Assembly (NCBI GenBank): GCA_936450465.1
Contig: OW388294.1
Span: forward strand, 68,218,075-68,282,074
DNA length: 64,000 nucleotides
Source of the DNA: Gibbula magus
Lineage: Eukaryota > Mollusca > Gastropoda > Trochida > Trochidae
Direction: 5' to 3'
The position numbers and the translations under genes were made by a program. Below the pieces are notes generated by a model. That model was not told where the DNA came from. It ran no database searches and saw only the letters and a list, made by a program, of their open reading frames with translations. This document shows positions 45,861 through 58,127 of the stretch, one piece after another; positions within the stretch are counted from its first letter, which is position 1; every line of letters begins with the position of its first letter.

Positions 45861-45993
45861 TTAAAATATGAATAAATCATCAGTTGATCTGGTAAAAAAG
45901 GTGTCTGTGTATCAATGCACGGTTCGCTTTGCAAATAAATTTGATTTAAATAATTCATTTTAATAAATTGCCTAAAATAGGTTATATATTGTA

Positions 45994-46142
45994 TGTAGAA
46001 CATCATACTTGTGCATTTAGGCCGTTCGTATTGATTCAGAACTTGAAGCTATCATATAAGAGTCGAAACAACTCTTTTTTCCAAGTCGTACCTCCTCTCG
46101 TTCACTATAAACGGCACACATGTACAAGTATGATGTTCTACA
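45994..46142. mobile_element. Small TIR MITE with TA target
   Basis: 149 bp with 22-bp inverted repeats (TGTAGAACATCATACTTG at the left, its inverse at the right, one mismatch), flanked by TA on both sides. A TA target fits Tc1/mariner, but this is a weak criterion. Confidence 0.65.
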
Positions 46143-46619
46143 TATGTGCAGTATAATCCTAGCATGGTGGATACTTACCAATAAGAACACGCTATTTATA
46201 GTTTAGAAAATGTTGCACGCTCTACATGTGTCTGTGTTACTGAATGGTTATGTTGCCACATTGTTTTGGCGAAGTTACCGCACTAGTTCGTGTTCACCCT
46301 GACAAATATATAGTACCCACTCCTGTTGTGCTGATTTTAAGACACGTGTTGATCTCTGTTGCTGGTCAGATCTTCTGATCCTGAATCTTACTGAAAGAGA
46401 CATCGATATTATTCAATACATTTTACAAAGATATACATTGTAGACGTGCATTATAAAAATATTAATATACAACATAAAAGACATACACGTGAGAAAGGAG
46501 ATGTTGAAGTGTCAATCGAGATGCAATTATATAGTTATACCATTATGGCGTGTATGATTTGTACACCAGATAAAAACAAATTGCATGTAACATGGTTATG
46601 GTTATTTTCTAAGTTTATA
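46143..46619. other. No gene seen
   Basis: AT-rich, nothing recognisable. Confidence 0.4.
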
Positions 46620-46990
46620 CAATACGTTGTTATTTCAAAAGTTAAAACAGCTCATTACACGTCCCGATAAACGCCATATATAATAAAAAGCTTATGTGTA
46701 TTGAAAGAAAAATAAAGCGTATTTTGTGGAACGTTTCAAAAAGAGAGGTAGGTTGAAGATTTGTAGATTTGTAGCTCTCATGCGATATTGAAAGTTCAGT
46801 CAGCAAAATGGTTGACCATTTGATTATTTTACCATATTTAGGTATCGATACACCAGTCATCAGTCGCTCGAAGGGGAATGGACTCTCGTGGCTTAACCAA
46901 ACCATGTACATTCGTTTTGGAACTATTGTTATTGATTGAGGAGTATTATTCAGCGAGTATTATTCAGTATTAGTATACGACGTGCTTCAT
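46620..46990 (-). repeat. Family A MITE, inverted partial copy
   Basis: Contains 'AGCTCATTACACGTCC', 'GATAAACGCC', 'CTCGAAGGGGAATGGAC' and 'CCAAACCATGTACATTCG', the inverse of family A body motifs. Termini are missing. Confidence 0.6.
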
Positions 46991-47663
46991 TTAATGTGAA
47001 TTGATAAATAAAAAAACATCGCACCAAGGAATAAATGCATATCGTTATCCCTAATCGCGTTTATAATCTGTTCTAAGCTGAATGTTTTGGAATCATGGTT
47101 CCTGTTACTGTGTTCAGTCTGCATAAAACGTATTATATTTATATAGAATTTCAAAATATTTTGTTGAAAACAATGATCATTAAAGATGAACTCGTGTGAC
47201 CGTCAGTATTTGTTCTATACAAACGTAATTGCTTTTTATAATGTGTATGTATTGTATTAATAGATAAATATATAATAACCTCTCATAGAATGTCGTTCGA
47301 TCCATAACAGTTCCTGAAATAAAACACATAATGTTAATAAATATAGTATTGATTGTTATCGATAAATGCAACCGTTTTATGTACTCCTAAGACTTTTTAT
47401 AGTTCGAGTGACTCTCCTCTTTTGACTTTATTGTTGCGCCCTGAGCATGTTGTTAGCTGCAAATGAGCGCCATATATATACACTATTATAAATAGTCTAA
47501 ATAAAGAAAGAAGAACTTCGAAAGAAGTGCTAGTAACCCGGCGGTCTCGTGACGTCACTCCCATGACCGTGCAGACGCTGTTTGTATTGGCTATCCTATC
47601 CTGGGCCATTCTTATTAAAGTAGAGGTATTCGCCGTCTATCTCTATTTGGTTATTTCTGCACT
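46991..47663. other. No gene seen
   Basis: AT-rich. A segment at 47541-47580 ('GGTCTCGTGACGTCACTCCC') recurs with one change inside the MITE at 48026-48326. Confidence 0.4.
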
Positions 47664-47667
47664 TTAA

Positions 47668-48025
47668 AGGTATATCCATTGTGTTGCTGTGAGTCATATA
47701 TGCCGAACGTTATCAATGATGTTAATCTTTCGAGAAGTACTGACTGTTACCTGAAATTGCCATTTTGATGATAGTAAATTTAGTATATTGACGATATAAA
47801 GGTAAAAGGGTCGATTTTTTGTTATCGAAACCCGGGCAATGCACCGCGTGTGGCGCCGTCAATTGGTCAAACGTAATTTTGAAAACTTATTTTCACCATA
47901 CAAACAGATAACTTTGGGTTTATAGTGTTCAACAGGTCTTATAACTACTGTACATGTAAATGGGACGTGTAGTTTCGGTTTCTGAACATGTATAATGATG
48001 TTGCTCAATTTTAATTAAAAACTAG
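47668..48025 (-). mobile_element. TTAA MITE (family D), copy 4, truncated
   Basis: TTAA (47664-47667) then AGGTATATCCATTGTGTTG and the family D body in inverse orientation ('GACGATATAAAGGTAAAAG', 'ACGTGTAGTTTCGGTTTCTG'). It stops at 'AAAACTAG', where another inverted-repeat element starts. Confidence 0.75.
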
Positions 48026-48326
48026 TACGTTTTTGATTAAACGTAATTACTTACCTGTTGACTAGATAAACTATGCCTGCCTCCTTTAGGCATGCTTTAT
48101 TTCCAACCTTATCACAGACGAAACTTTAAACAGTGGAGTAGGGGATGCGTGAAATCCTTCCCCAAGAGCGGTAGGTCAGTGGTCTCGTGACGTTACTCCC
48201 ATAAGCCTTCACTCTCCGACCAGGCCCATAAAAGGCAAGACAGACCAAGCGGGGAGGATGGGCGGGACTAGCGCGTAGGTCTAGTCAACAGGTAAGTGTA
48301 GATAATTACGTTTAATAAAAAACGTA
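48026..48326. mobile_element. TIR MITE abutting or nested in family D copy
   Basis: 301 bp with ~40-bp inverted repeats (TACGTTTTTGATTAAACG...TTACCTGTTGACTAGA). The interior includes 'GGTCTCGTGACGTTACTCCC', also seen at 47541-47580. TA is on each side. It may have been inserted into family D copy 4, but the continuation of that copy beyond 48326 is not convincing. Confidence 0.7.
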
Positions 48327-51300
48327 CCATTATTATGTAAAACTGACAATCAATTATTATTCAGCAACTATATATTTTGTTTAAAAAAGACTTAATATGA
48401 AAACAAGAGAATTTTATTCCATACATTTATTCAATACAAATTCAATTTTGTAAAGTTGATTGTTAATTAAGAAACTATGAATACAATAGTGAATTATTTG
48501 ACAAACCTTCCGGTGGACGGCTGTCTCTTTTTTCGAGTGTACCTTTAAAAAACGAAAATGTTTAAGAATGATACATGGTACATGTATATACTGTTTATAT
48601 GTGCGGAAAATTGACAGTATACAATATACAAAAGTCTGATTTCTACAATACGTGAACATTCACGTAAATGGAAACTGACCATATCTAATTAACGAATTAT
48701 GAACATTATGTTAAAAGAAACATTGACACCAATGTGAAACTATAAATATGAATATGAATATGAACATAAGTGTGTCAGCTCTTCTCTCTTCTCATATATA
48801 ATACCATATAGTTACATCATCCGAGCTTCAAATGTAACCTGTTTCAATACATAATGAATTACAATTATTTGTGACTGGTCAATACATATAGGAAGCTGGT
48901 TTCCTTGAAAACTATTTATAATTATCAATGCTAAAGGTAATATTACTCACATTAAATATGATTTTATGGCTTTGATCATCATGTTTCATCAGAGTATTTG
49001 TATCTGCACGACTTATTTATTCCCCTCAAACTACCAAGAAGAAGACTATACTAATAGCTTCGCTGTTACAACTACCTTGATTGAACGGGATTTACGTAAA
49101 TAGTCGAAATGAATTACAAACGTTTTATGTTTGCTGGCGACGCAGATGTATCTTCTGGGCGGAAAGGTGTTTGTGAATCCTCTAGAGCTGTATCTTAAAG
49201 AAAAGCTGATGTGAATAAATAGTGTGTAGTTTATCAAGATAAAATTACTAACATAACTACATTAAAACGTGCATTTCACTGCATTTAAGATTCTATTATT
49301 CTGAAGCAAAATATCAACATTTAACTTTTTGTGCAACAATTATCATATTGTAACAATTCATGGATCCAGATTCTTTCCTTTACTGAAGTTGAAATGAATA
49401 AACATCGAAAATCTAATCAAATTCAATTTGTTGAAGAAGATATAATCAAATAAATTATAATTCGTCGATATATCCATTATTAATAATCTGGAATAACCTG
49501 GGTCTGGTTGGCCATTTCCTCTTGTGAATCTTTGACATACACCGCAACAGGAGATTCCCTGAAACTAAAGTGACACTAGGATTATTGCTAGTAGGAAATT
49601 ACATTAATGTGAAATATTTATATCAAGTTACATGTAGGTGTATTCAATATTCAGTAATGTTATTATTATTTTTGTTGTTTCTGTAACGGTGCTATAAAAT
49701 GATAATTATACAAATACATCGGATATAAAGAATGCATACACATAATCAGTTGTAAACAAGACGAAATCATTCATTCGTACAGGTAATTATCATACATACT
49801 GTTAACCGATCAGTTTCTAATATACATTGCGCCTTAAAAAGTCATTAAACCTTGCCTGTTTACACTATCTTATTTTTGTTTCTATCCTCTTATAGTAAAT
49901 CAATTCTTCCCTCGAGTAGGGTAAACTTTTGAAGAGCTGAAGCTTAAATTCGAAATGAAAGGTACGTATATGGATCTTGGTTATGTAATCTATAATTTAC
50001 CTGAAGCTTGGAAGATGACTATTCGACAACACAAATATATACATACCAATGATCTTGATTTAAGCTCTCTTCATAAACATTTTATATTTTATGACTTTCA
50101 ATAAAGGTTCAAGACTTTTCTATACTATTACACCTCATATCTGCCAAAAACGGGAACATTTATTTCATGAAACTTATTTTGACTGGTGTATGATTTTCAA
50201 TATTTCCAAATCGAGATAATATACATTTGCAATTGATAATCAAGGAGAGATGGGACGATGAAATAATAATATTTTAGAATTCGCTTATTTTTTCATTTCA
50301 TTTTAATTATTTTTATTTTGTCTTTTATTCAAAAATGAAAGAAAATTTGGGGGTCACCGAATGATTTAAAGAGTTACCGACATTAATAATAATACCCCTG
50401 TCACCATTTTTTTTTACCGATTCCACCTACTTAAATAAAGCGCGTGCTTTCAAGAATTAAACCCCGAATCCTTTCAGATACAATTTAATCACAGACGGGA
50501 ATACATAGCCAGTCTATATTTTGATATTAATGACACTGTTAAGGGATTTTTTAAAATTAAGCTCTTTTTAAATAAAAACGGCAATTTTATAATCGAGTTT
50601 TCACTGACATACATATTTTAGATATTGCTAAAATTGTAATATGATGTGCGCAGGTGAATAAACAAACGAATTCAGAAATAATAATCGGGGATCACCGAAC
50701 GTTTTTCAGAATTTTAACGTCATTATATAAATTACACACATAAACGTAAAAACCTGACGTCACGGCAATTTTGATCAATTCAAGTGTAACTTTGACGGCC
50801 TGTCTTGTAATTATTATTGATCATAATATCAATCTAAGAGTGCTTGATAGAAGAACAACTATCAGTTGATCATACAAGGTGATTTATATTCACCACTTAC
50901 TTGAGATATGTATGTAATTGACATAACACATATAGTAACATATTTACCTAGACATTAGGTGACGATAACGGCATTTGGCATGTCGTAAAATGACCGTTAA
51001 AAAGATGTTGCGGTAAATGCAAGCGATTTCCGTTAGTGTATTGGTAAAACTTAACTTATAAAATGTAATACATATATTTTGAGACTTATTCACTACAATA
51101 AATTGTTGTCGCAAAATCATACTGTAAGTGAATATGATGTCTGCGTCCCAACTCTCCTTAAGACGATTTTGATTTACCCGTTTTAACAATGACGCAATCA
51201 GCGCGGCGATCCGCTTTGAAGTCAATACTTGAGGCGTGACCGTGATAAGACCACAGATGGGACCAGCTAGAATGCCTGTCTGCTGAGCCTCATCAATAAA

Positions 51301-51749
51301 TTAATATTGATTATCAGTACCGCGAGATGAATTTAAAACATTGGTTTATGAAATTATGCGGAATTAACTACATGTAGTTGTATATTTAAACAATCGATTT
51401 GTTTGTGAAATGTTACGTTGAATTATGACTATCACCGATAAAAATATTCCTCCAGTGACGTCAAAGGAGGACTTGCTTCAGGGACCACAACCCCGCAGAT
51501 TTGCATTCTGGTAAGTTCAATATTAGCATTACTGTTTAGTGTTTTACTAATTTTGGTGGCTCTATTTTCAAGGGACACCCTCGGATCAATGTTGTTTATT
51601 TATCAATTGTCAAAGTGATGTTTATCATATCTTTGGTGATGTTCCTCATTATTGTATGATTGTGGGTGATGTATCAGGATTCATCAATGACAATATGTAG
51701 AGTTTGTCATGCGAGTATGTTTTCGGATGGTCAATATTATACAATTATA
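48327..51749. other. 3.4 kb with no gene seen
   Basis: AT-rich, with short open frames only. No splice-paired exons, RNA genes or repeat termini were recognised. Confidence 0.4.
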
Positions 51750-52245
51750 GACTTCAGTTGAGGTGAATCAAATGGTTTATCGACCTCGGAACAGGTATGT
51801 TCACCGAGGCGATAGCCGAGGTGAACATATCTGTTTCGAGGTCGATAAACCATTTGATTCACCGATAACTGAAGTCAATAACTGTTTTATCATATGATCC
51901 ATAAAAGTCTCAATTTTTTCCGAAAATTCATTAAAAAAAATTATATTTTTTTTCAAAAATTAATTTTTTCATAAAAAGTTTCTTTTTTTTATAATTTTAC
52001 TTGTAAACCTACAAAATAGATTTCGATTGAAAACAAAAACTTTATTTTTTGATAACTTGATAGAATACAAAGCATTAATTAAACAGCGCTCCTCGCAGCT
52101 GTGATCTATTTTTAGCTCCAGGTCATTGGATTGTTATGTCGACCTCGCGTGACGTTTCCCGCGGTCAACATAACGTTTGATCATTGTCGATGACCATCCG
52201 TCTCGGCCAATCAGAAAGCAGAACACTCGTCCATCATATAATAAT
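51750..52245 (+). mobile_element. Hairpin-headed repeat (family F), copy 1
   Basis: 51750-51876 is a long hairpin (arms GACTTCAGTT... and ...AACTGAAGTC) with apex 'GAGGCGATAGCC'. An AT-rich part and a conserved tail follow: 'GTTATGTCGACCTCGC', then 'GCGGTCAACATAAC', then 'GACGATGACCATC' type, 'CTCGGCCAATCAG' and 'CGTCCATCATAT'. A second copy lacking the left hairpin arm lies at 62938-63335. Confidence 0.75.
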
Positions 52246-52750
52246 AGGTATTAGAGATAAACGTTGTATTTTGCAAGCGTTGGTGTTCATTCCCAATGCA
52301 GGATATGTAACATACCAAAACACGCAAACATGACAAACTCTTTATCATACAATGACATCCATTCATTCTATTTTCGGAAATAAATAATTGTGAACATTAT
52401 TCCACACCTGTAACAACTGCTTAGTTTTTGCATTTTCATTTCTAAAATTGATAGTTATGAAATATTTTGATTTAACGATTTGATGAAGCTATAAACATAC
52501 ATTAAAGGGGCAGTACTCAGTGGCACGTCTTCTTCTTCCAATTTCCTATTTATAGTGATTGTTTATGACATTTATATTTACTTTAGAGGGCAAAAAATCC
52601 TATTGCACAAACCAATTATCCGTAGTGGTAATAACGGTGTTGCGTATAAAGCAAAAATGCATGGCGGCCATTTAATTGTGAACACATTATTATTATTTCG
52701 AAAGACAAAAACGATTCCAATGGCTTTACGGAACCATGTACATCCATTTT
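52246..52750. other. No gene seen
   Basis: AT-rich. 'AAACGATTCC' to 'GGAACCATGTACATCC' just before the pearl-like element resembles a family A scrap. Confidence 0.4.
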
Positions 52751-54540
52751 TAGCTCATCAGGCCTGAAAGGCCCGATGGGCTTATGGCATGGCATGGTGT
52801 CCGGCGTCCGTCCATCCGTCCGTCCGTCCATCCGTAAACTTTTCGCTTTTTCGACTTCTTCTCCAGAACCAATGACTCCACAGAGCTGAAATTTTATGTG
52901 CAGACTCCTTGGCCAATGGGGATCCTAAATTGTAGATTTCGTGATCCCATGACCCCAAATGGGGTCACAGGGGTCACATCCTTAAAAACCTATTTCCATC
53001 TTCTTATCCAGTTCCAAATGGCCTAGAGAGCTGAAACATTGTGTGCAGACTCCTTAGCCCATGGGGATTCTAAATTGTAGATTTCGTGACCCCGTGACCC
53101 CAAATGGGGTCACAGGGATCACATCCTTAAAAACTTATTTTCATCTTCTTCTCCAGTTCCAAAAGGTCTAGAGAGCTGAAAAGTTGTGTGCAGAGTCCTT
53201 GGCCAATGGGGTTCTAAATTGTAGACTTCATGACCCCGTGACCCCAAATGGGGTCACAGGGATCACATCCTTAAAAACCTATTTTCATCTTCTTCTCCAG
53301 TTCCAAAAGGTCTAGAGAGCTGAAAAGATGTGTGCAGACTCCTTGGCCAATGGGGATTCTAAATTGTAGATTTCGTGACCCAATGACCCCAAATGGGGTG
53401 ACAGGGGTCACATCCTTAAAAAACTAGTTTCATCTTCTTCTCCAGTTCCAAAAGGTCTAGAGAGCTGAACAGTTGTGTGCAGACTCCTTGGCCAATGGGG
53501 ATTCTAAATTGTAGATTTCGTAACCCCATGACCCCAAGTGGGGTCACAGGGGTCACATCCTTAAAAACCTATTTTCATCTTCTTCTCCAGTTCCAAAAGG
53601 TCTAGAGAGCTGAAAAGTTGTGTTCAGACTCCTTGGCCAATGGGGATTCTAAATTGTAGATTTCGTGACCCCATGCCCCCAAATGGGGTGACAGGGGTCA
53701 CATCCTTAAAAAACTATTTTCATCTTCTTCTCCAGTTCCAAAAGGTCTAGAGAGCGGAACAGTTGTGTGCAGACTCCTTGGCCAATGGGGATTCTAAATT
53801 GTAGATTTCGTAACCCCATGACCCCAAATGGGGTCACAGGGGTCACATCCTTAAAAAACTATTTCCATCTTCTTATCCAGTTCCAAATGGCCTAGAGAGC
53901 TGAAACGTTGTGTGTAGACTCCTTGGCCAATGGGGATTCTAAATTGTAGATTTCGTAACCCCATGACCCCAAATGGGGTCACAGGGGTCACATCCTTAAA
54001 AACCTATTTTCATCTTCTTCTCCAGTTCCAAAAGGTCTAGAGAGCTGAAAAGTTGTGTGCAGACTCCTTGGCCAATGGGGATTCTAAATTGTAGATTTCG
54101 TGACCCCATGACCCCAAATGGGGTCACAGGGGTCACATCCTTAAAAAAATCTATTTTCATCTTCTTCTCCAGTTCCAAAAGGTCTAGAGAGCTGAAAAGT
54201 TGTGTGCAGACTCCTTACCCAATGGGGATTCTAAATTATAGATTTCGTGACCCCATGACCCCAAATGGGGTCACAGGGGTCACATCCTTAAAAACCTATT
54301 TTTCATCTTCTTCTCCAGTTCCAAAAGCTCTAGAGAGCTTACAAGTTCTGTGCAGACTCCTTGGCCAATGGGGATTCTAAATTGTAGATTGTGTGACCCC
54401 GAGACCCCAAATGGGATCACAGTGGTCATGATCTAAGAACTTATCTTTTGCTTGTAAACAATAACTTGAATAACTTTAATATTCAACTTGAGATAGTAAA
54501 TCAATGAAATCCTGATGAGCTACAGAGCCCATGGCTCTAT
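52751..54540 (+). mobile_element. Pearl/Helentron-like element, 11 x 145 bp
   Basis: Left end: TAGCTCATCAGG (52751-52762), then a GGCCT...AGGCC stem and a (CGTC/CATC)n stretch. Core: eleven tandem units phased by 'GTGCAGACTCC' at 52898, 53043, 53188, 53332, 53477, 53622, 53767, 53912, 54057, 54204, 54350 (period 144-147). Right end: CCTGATGAGCTA (54511-54522), the exact inverse of the left motif, then a hairpin AGAGCC/GGCTCT (54524-54538) and a T tract. Subterminal inverted repeats, a 3' hairpin and a tandem core are features of pearl/Helentron-like non-autonomous elements. No Rep/helicase is present. Confidence 0.85.
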
Positions 54541-54859
54541 TTTTTTACTTGTTTTACGAAGAGAGAAGGGTGTTTTACTATTGGTGACTTTATTTTTCAA
54601 ATACACTTCATTGATTTTGTTCATGTAATCTACAGTCCGTTTTCTGTTTAATGGACTGTTAAATAAATGATATATTCAGAAAATACACATACATGTAACT
54701 CTTAGATTTAAGTGTATAACAACACTCAGGATAGTAACTACGCCAATATTGTATAAGTTTGAGCACAGTACTCAATAGAACGATGTCGGCCCGGGAAAGC
54801 ATAGTTTCAGTTTTAAGTTGTACCGGGACAGCGCACCTTTCTCTTTTATCTCTGATTAT
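54541..54859. other. No gene seen
   Basis: AT-rich spacer before the LINE remnant. Confidence 0.4.
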
Positions 54860-55118
54860 ACCTTTATTGATAATCTCCTATACGATGGCAATATTCTTAG
54901 CCTTTTACTTTATGCTGAGAGCTCTTCTAGATCCGGATGAGAAAAATCGACTTGGCGTTTAATGATAAATGTAAATAAAGCTAAAGTGGTACACTATCGC
55001 CCTTGTAGTATTAATCAATCTAAGTTTGTATTTACAGTTGCTGATGATGTTATAGATTATGCTCCAGCTAATAAATATTAAGGTTTATGGTTAGAATAAA
55101 ATTTAGACTTCCCTTTAA
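54860..55118 (+). pseudogene. LINE remnant, RT palm end (5' half)
   Basis: In shifting frames: 'LSLLLYAESSS' (a decayed catalytic LLLYADD box), 'INVNKAKVVHYRP', 'FVFTVADDVIDYAPANKY', then a stop and 'GLWLE', a stop and 'NLDFPL'. It is interrupted by the TTAA MITE at 55119 and continues at 55612. Confidence 0.65.
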
Positions 55119-55607
55119 AGGTGCATCCATTGTGTTTCATAACATTTTATTTAGCTTTATTACGTTCCAACACACCATATGTGCTGTTTACAGTACAAAT
55201 AAATTCACTCAGCTTGCATATTCATCCCCAATCGCCAAATATATCATATTTTCTAGTTTCCAATTAAAATCGAGTAACATCATTATGCATGTGCAGAAAC
55301 CGAAAGTGCACGTCCTATTTACATGCACAGTACTTATATGACCTATTAATCATTACCAACCCACATTTGTCAATTTGTCTGGTTTAAATAAGAGTCAAAA
55401 TTACGTTTGACTCATTGGCGCGCGCCACACGCGTTGCATTGTCCGGTTTTCGATCAGAAATCGATACTTTTACCTTCATATCGCCAATACAACAAGTCGA
55501 GTATCATCAAAATGGTTGTTTTCGCTAACAGTTGGTACTTCTCGATAAAATAAGACCATTTATAACGTTTGGCATAGTTGACCCCAAACAACACAATGGA
55601 TGTACCT
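55119..55607 (+). mobile_element. TTAA MITE (family D), copy 2
   Basis: 489 bp with the same termini (AGGTGCATCC...GGATGTACCT) and TTAA on both sides (55115-55118, 55608-55611). Very similar to copy 1. It splits the LINE remnant. With one TTAA kept, CCT TTA ACG GCT reads through in the frame used on both sides. Confidence 0.88.
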
Positions 55608-55611
55608 TTAA

Positions 55612-55764
55612 CGGCTGAGGAAATAACTAGCAGTGCACTGGGAGTAATTATGTGTAAATCGAAACTTTTCGGGGTATGCCTGCAGATTCTGCTTCTCTTG
55701 AACATTCTCACCTATGTGTTCTTAGTAAATTACGCTGTGGCACTCTCCCAAAAGAATATAAACA
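55612..55764 (+). pseudogene. LINE remnant, continuation after MITE
   Basis: 'TAEEITSSALGVIMCKSKLFG' without stop continues the thumb region of the same RT. Homology fades after ~55700. Confidence 0.55.
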
Positions 55765-56399
55765 AGGATGTAATAAGATATTACATCCATTTCGTAAGTT
55801 TGTCAGTTTATGATAAATGCGGTACATGCACCTGTATGACCAACTCTTTATATACCCAGTAGGACAGCGACTAAAACCACCATTCACTGCAGTGTCTATT
55901 GCTTCCAGTTTGATTGTGTAAAGGATACTGATAAACTGCATGTACCGTGATGTGACGGCTCTTTCAGCACACCTCTCAATATCATGAAACGATATCATAT
56001 ATACACTTTGCAAAGAGGCACAAGTTTTCAACATGTCAACAGAATATAAGATGGCATAAATCAAAATACAAACCAACATGGTTGACTTAAAAACAAGTAA
56101 CATGCCCAATGTTTCAGATTAAATCATCACTCCTGCAAATCGTAATTAGTATAAACAATAATGAATACCAACTTCAATTTAGTTGGTATCATACCTCATC
56201 TGTAAGTATGGCGGAATTATATGACAAAGAATGACAAATTGTATGAATTTACACCAATCAAAGTGACAGTTTGATTACCCACAATCAAATTTAATGGATA
56301 GACTAGATGTCTTGTTTGTAGGCATGGCAAAAATGAAAGTGCGGTAGTTAAGGCAGTGTGTGTCCATAGCAGCAGTGGTAGTCTAGTCATATCATAGTG
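55765..56399. other. No gene seen
   Basis: A 133-codon open frame on the minus strand has no recognised motif and is not called. Confidence 0.4.
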
Positions 56400-56475
56400 T
56401 ATATAGGTGTGTAGTCTAGTGGTTACTGCCTTGACCGTATGTTCTTTCGTGGTGAAGGTTCGAATCCCACGATGG
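56400..56475 (+). mobile_element. tRNA-like SINE head
   Basis: 'TAGTCTAGTGGTTACTGCC' (box A-like) and 'GGTTCGAATCCCAC' (box B) are spaced as in a tRNA. A second box B-like 'GAGTTCGAATCCCAC' lies at ~56796. The acceptor stem does not fold convincingly, so this is a SINE relic rather than a tRNA gene. Confidence 0.5.
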
Positions 56476-56922
56476 ATATATTTTGTGTAAACTTACATTC
56501 GAGGTCTCTTTGATATTTGATGTTAAAATGTGATACAGTGCATACAATACACAAAGCGGGGTTTCGCTCCTTTGTCATTCCGTGTGTCAATTTCGCGATT
56601 TCGTTTGTCAATTTCGCGATTTCCTACTTGAATTTTGCAACGAAATTGAAATCGCCCCTCTCGGCCATCAGAGAGTTACTGAATGTAAATAAGCTAAACT
56701 ACCGTTTGTTGGACCTTGGTTTTGCCGAGGTCACGGTGGTCGAATAGCTAATCTGTTGGTACTGTCTCTCAGGCATACACATACTCTTAAGGTTTGAGTT
56801 CGAATCCCACAATTGATCGTCCCGAAATTTTTTTTACTGTTGCAGGTATTGTGATACCAAATTTAACAATATTATAGTTCTAAAATATCCTCTTATGATA
56901 AAATACTGTGTAGTATATTTAC

Positions 56923-57011
56923 CGTATTTCTCCTTTTTAGACACACAACGAGTATTGCAACATCACACGGTATTATTCCTCCAATGATGCCTCCAATGAT
57001 CGGGCCAGTAT
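56923..57011 (-). CDS. Candidate transmembrane exon of a receptor
   Basis: An 89-bp minus-strand stretch between an acceptor-like TTTTCTGTTCAAG and a donor ACG|GTAAAT. It encodes 'TGPIIGGIIGGIIPCDVAI' followed by 'LVVCLKRRNT': a Gly-rich hydrophobic helix then a basic stop-transfer, the usual form of a single-pass receptor exon. Pro, Cys and Asp in the middle are unusual and may mean decay. No partner exons were found, so it is an orphan. Confidence 0.33.
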
Positions 57012-57116
57012 CTTGAACAGAAAATATGATATGGATGGATTGATATGTTTATGTATTTTACATGTACCATTCAATTATTCAGTCATGATCATACCTGAAG
57101 CAACTCCAAGACTTAA

Positions 57117-57612
57117 AGGCACTATAGCACGCCGTTCTTACTGAAATACAGTGCTCTTGCAAAAAGGAAAATAAGTGTTACCAATGGTTAAATACTACTC
57201 CTGACTCAATAGAAAAACGAATGTATATTGTTAGATTAAGCCATTCGAGTCCGTTTCTTATTGAGTGGCTTACGGTGTTCATTTTTTATGGCCTCTTGAT
57301 GGTAGTCCAAATGCTCTGACTGATGAAATTTAGATATAGTACATTGATGGAATGATCAACTACCTTGCTGTCTGAACCTTTATAAATCTACCCCTCACAC
57401 TAAAGAGTTCCACAAATGTGTCGCTTTTTATGTCGCACCATGTATTTCCAATACGGATAACCGTTTTCTATGGATAAAGCTTATCGGATAGTGTAATGAG
57501 AAGTTACCCTCTGATGTAATAATACATCGTATAAGCTTTAATAATAATTTGATAAATGACAAACTTGAGAAAAAATAATATGCCCAAAAATGTGCTACAG
57601 CAAATTTAATGC
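57117..57612 (+). mobile_element. Family A MITE, decayed long copy
   Basis: Left end 'TTAAAGGCACTATAGCACG', right end 'TGTGCTACAGC' (rest lost). The body matches 802-1329 throughout ('GCTCTGACTGATG', 'GTGTCGCTTTTTATGTCGCACC', 'TAATGAGAAGTTACCC'). Confidence 0.75.
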
Positions 57613-57793
57613 AATATGCAAATCTTTCTCTAAATAAAATTGGACGATTTCATCTCCATGGCTCATTTAGGCTTTTGGTATCATGTTATATAGTAGCATG
57701 AAATTGTGAAAGGTGATATTTGCCTCGTGTGAATTCACATTAGTATATATATATATAAAATTGTGCAGATGGTTTTGACTCGTGGAAAGAAAC

Positions 57794-57794
<1 letters not shown>

Positions 57795-57853
<59 letters not shown>
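57795..57853. repeat. (TA)n microsatellite 1
   Basis: Near-pure TA dinucleotide run of ~58 bp. Confidence 0.9.
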
Positions 57854-57856
<3 letters not shown>

Positions 57857-57936
57857 AAAACACAATTGTCGAAGAAATCACGATGATATATATATGAATA
57901 AATCATCGTGATCTCTTCGACAATTGTATTTTCCTA
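57853..57936. repeat. 35-bp-arm hairpin between two TA tracts
   Basis: Arm TAGGAAAACACAATTGTCG... (57853-57887) is mirrored at 57902-57936 with two mismatches and a 14-base loop. TA tracts sit outside both arms. Confidence 0.8.
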
Positions 57937-57970
57937 TAGGAGACCTGAGGGTTGGACAAGTTTGAACTGA

Positions 57971-57972
<2 letters not shown>

Positions 57973-58044
<72 letters not shown>
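57973..58044. repeat. (TA)n microsatellite 2
   Basis: A ~72-bp TA run. The 'IYIYIY' open frames over it are artefacts. Confidence 0.9.
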
Positions 58045-58048
<4 letters not shown>

Positions 58049-58127
58049 AATAAAGTGTTTCTTCAAGTGTACAGTAGGTATATATCCAAATTGGTTTAAA
58101 AAGGAATAACAAACTCCGATTTCCTCC

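Noticed and set aside
52840..54440. Regular repeats suggestive of a CRISPR or satellite array
   Set aside because: The units are contiguous with no unique spacers, the ends are those of a Helentron-like element, and the genome is eukaryotic.
55708..56109. 133-codon minus-strand open frame
   Set aside because: The composition looks like AT-rich noise and no domain was recognised.
56400..56475. tRNA gene
   Set aside because: The boxes fit, but the stems do not pair well; more likely a SINE relic.
57878..58112. Ile-Tyr repeat open frames
   Set aside because: Translation of a TA microsatellite.
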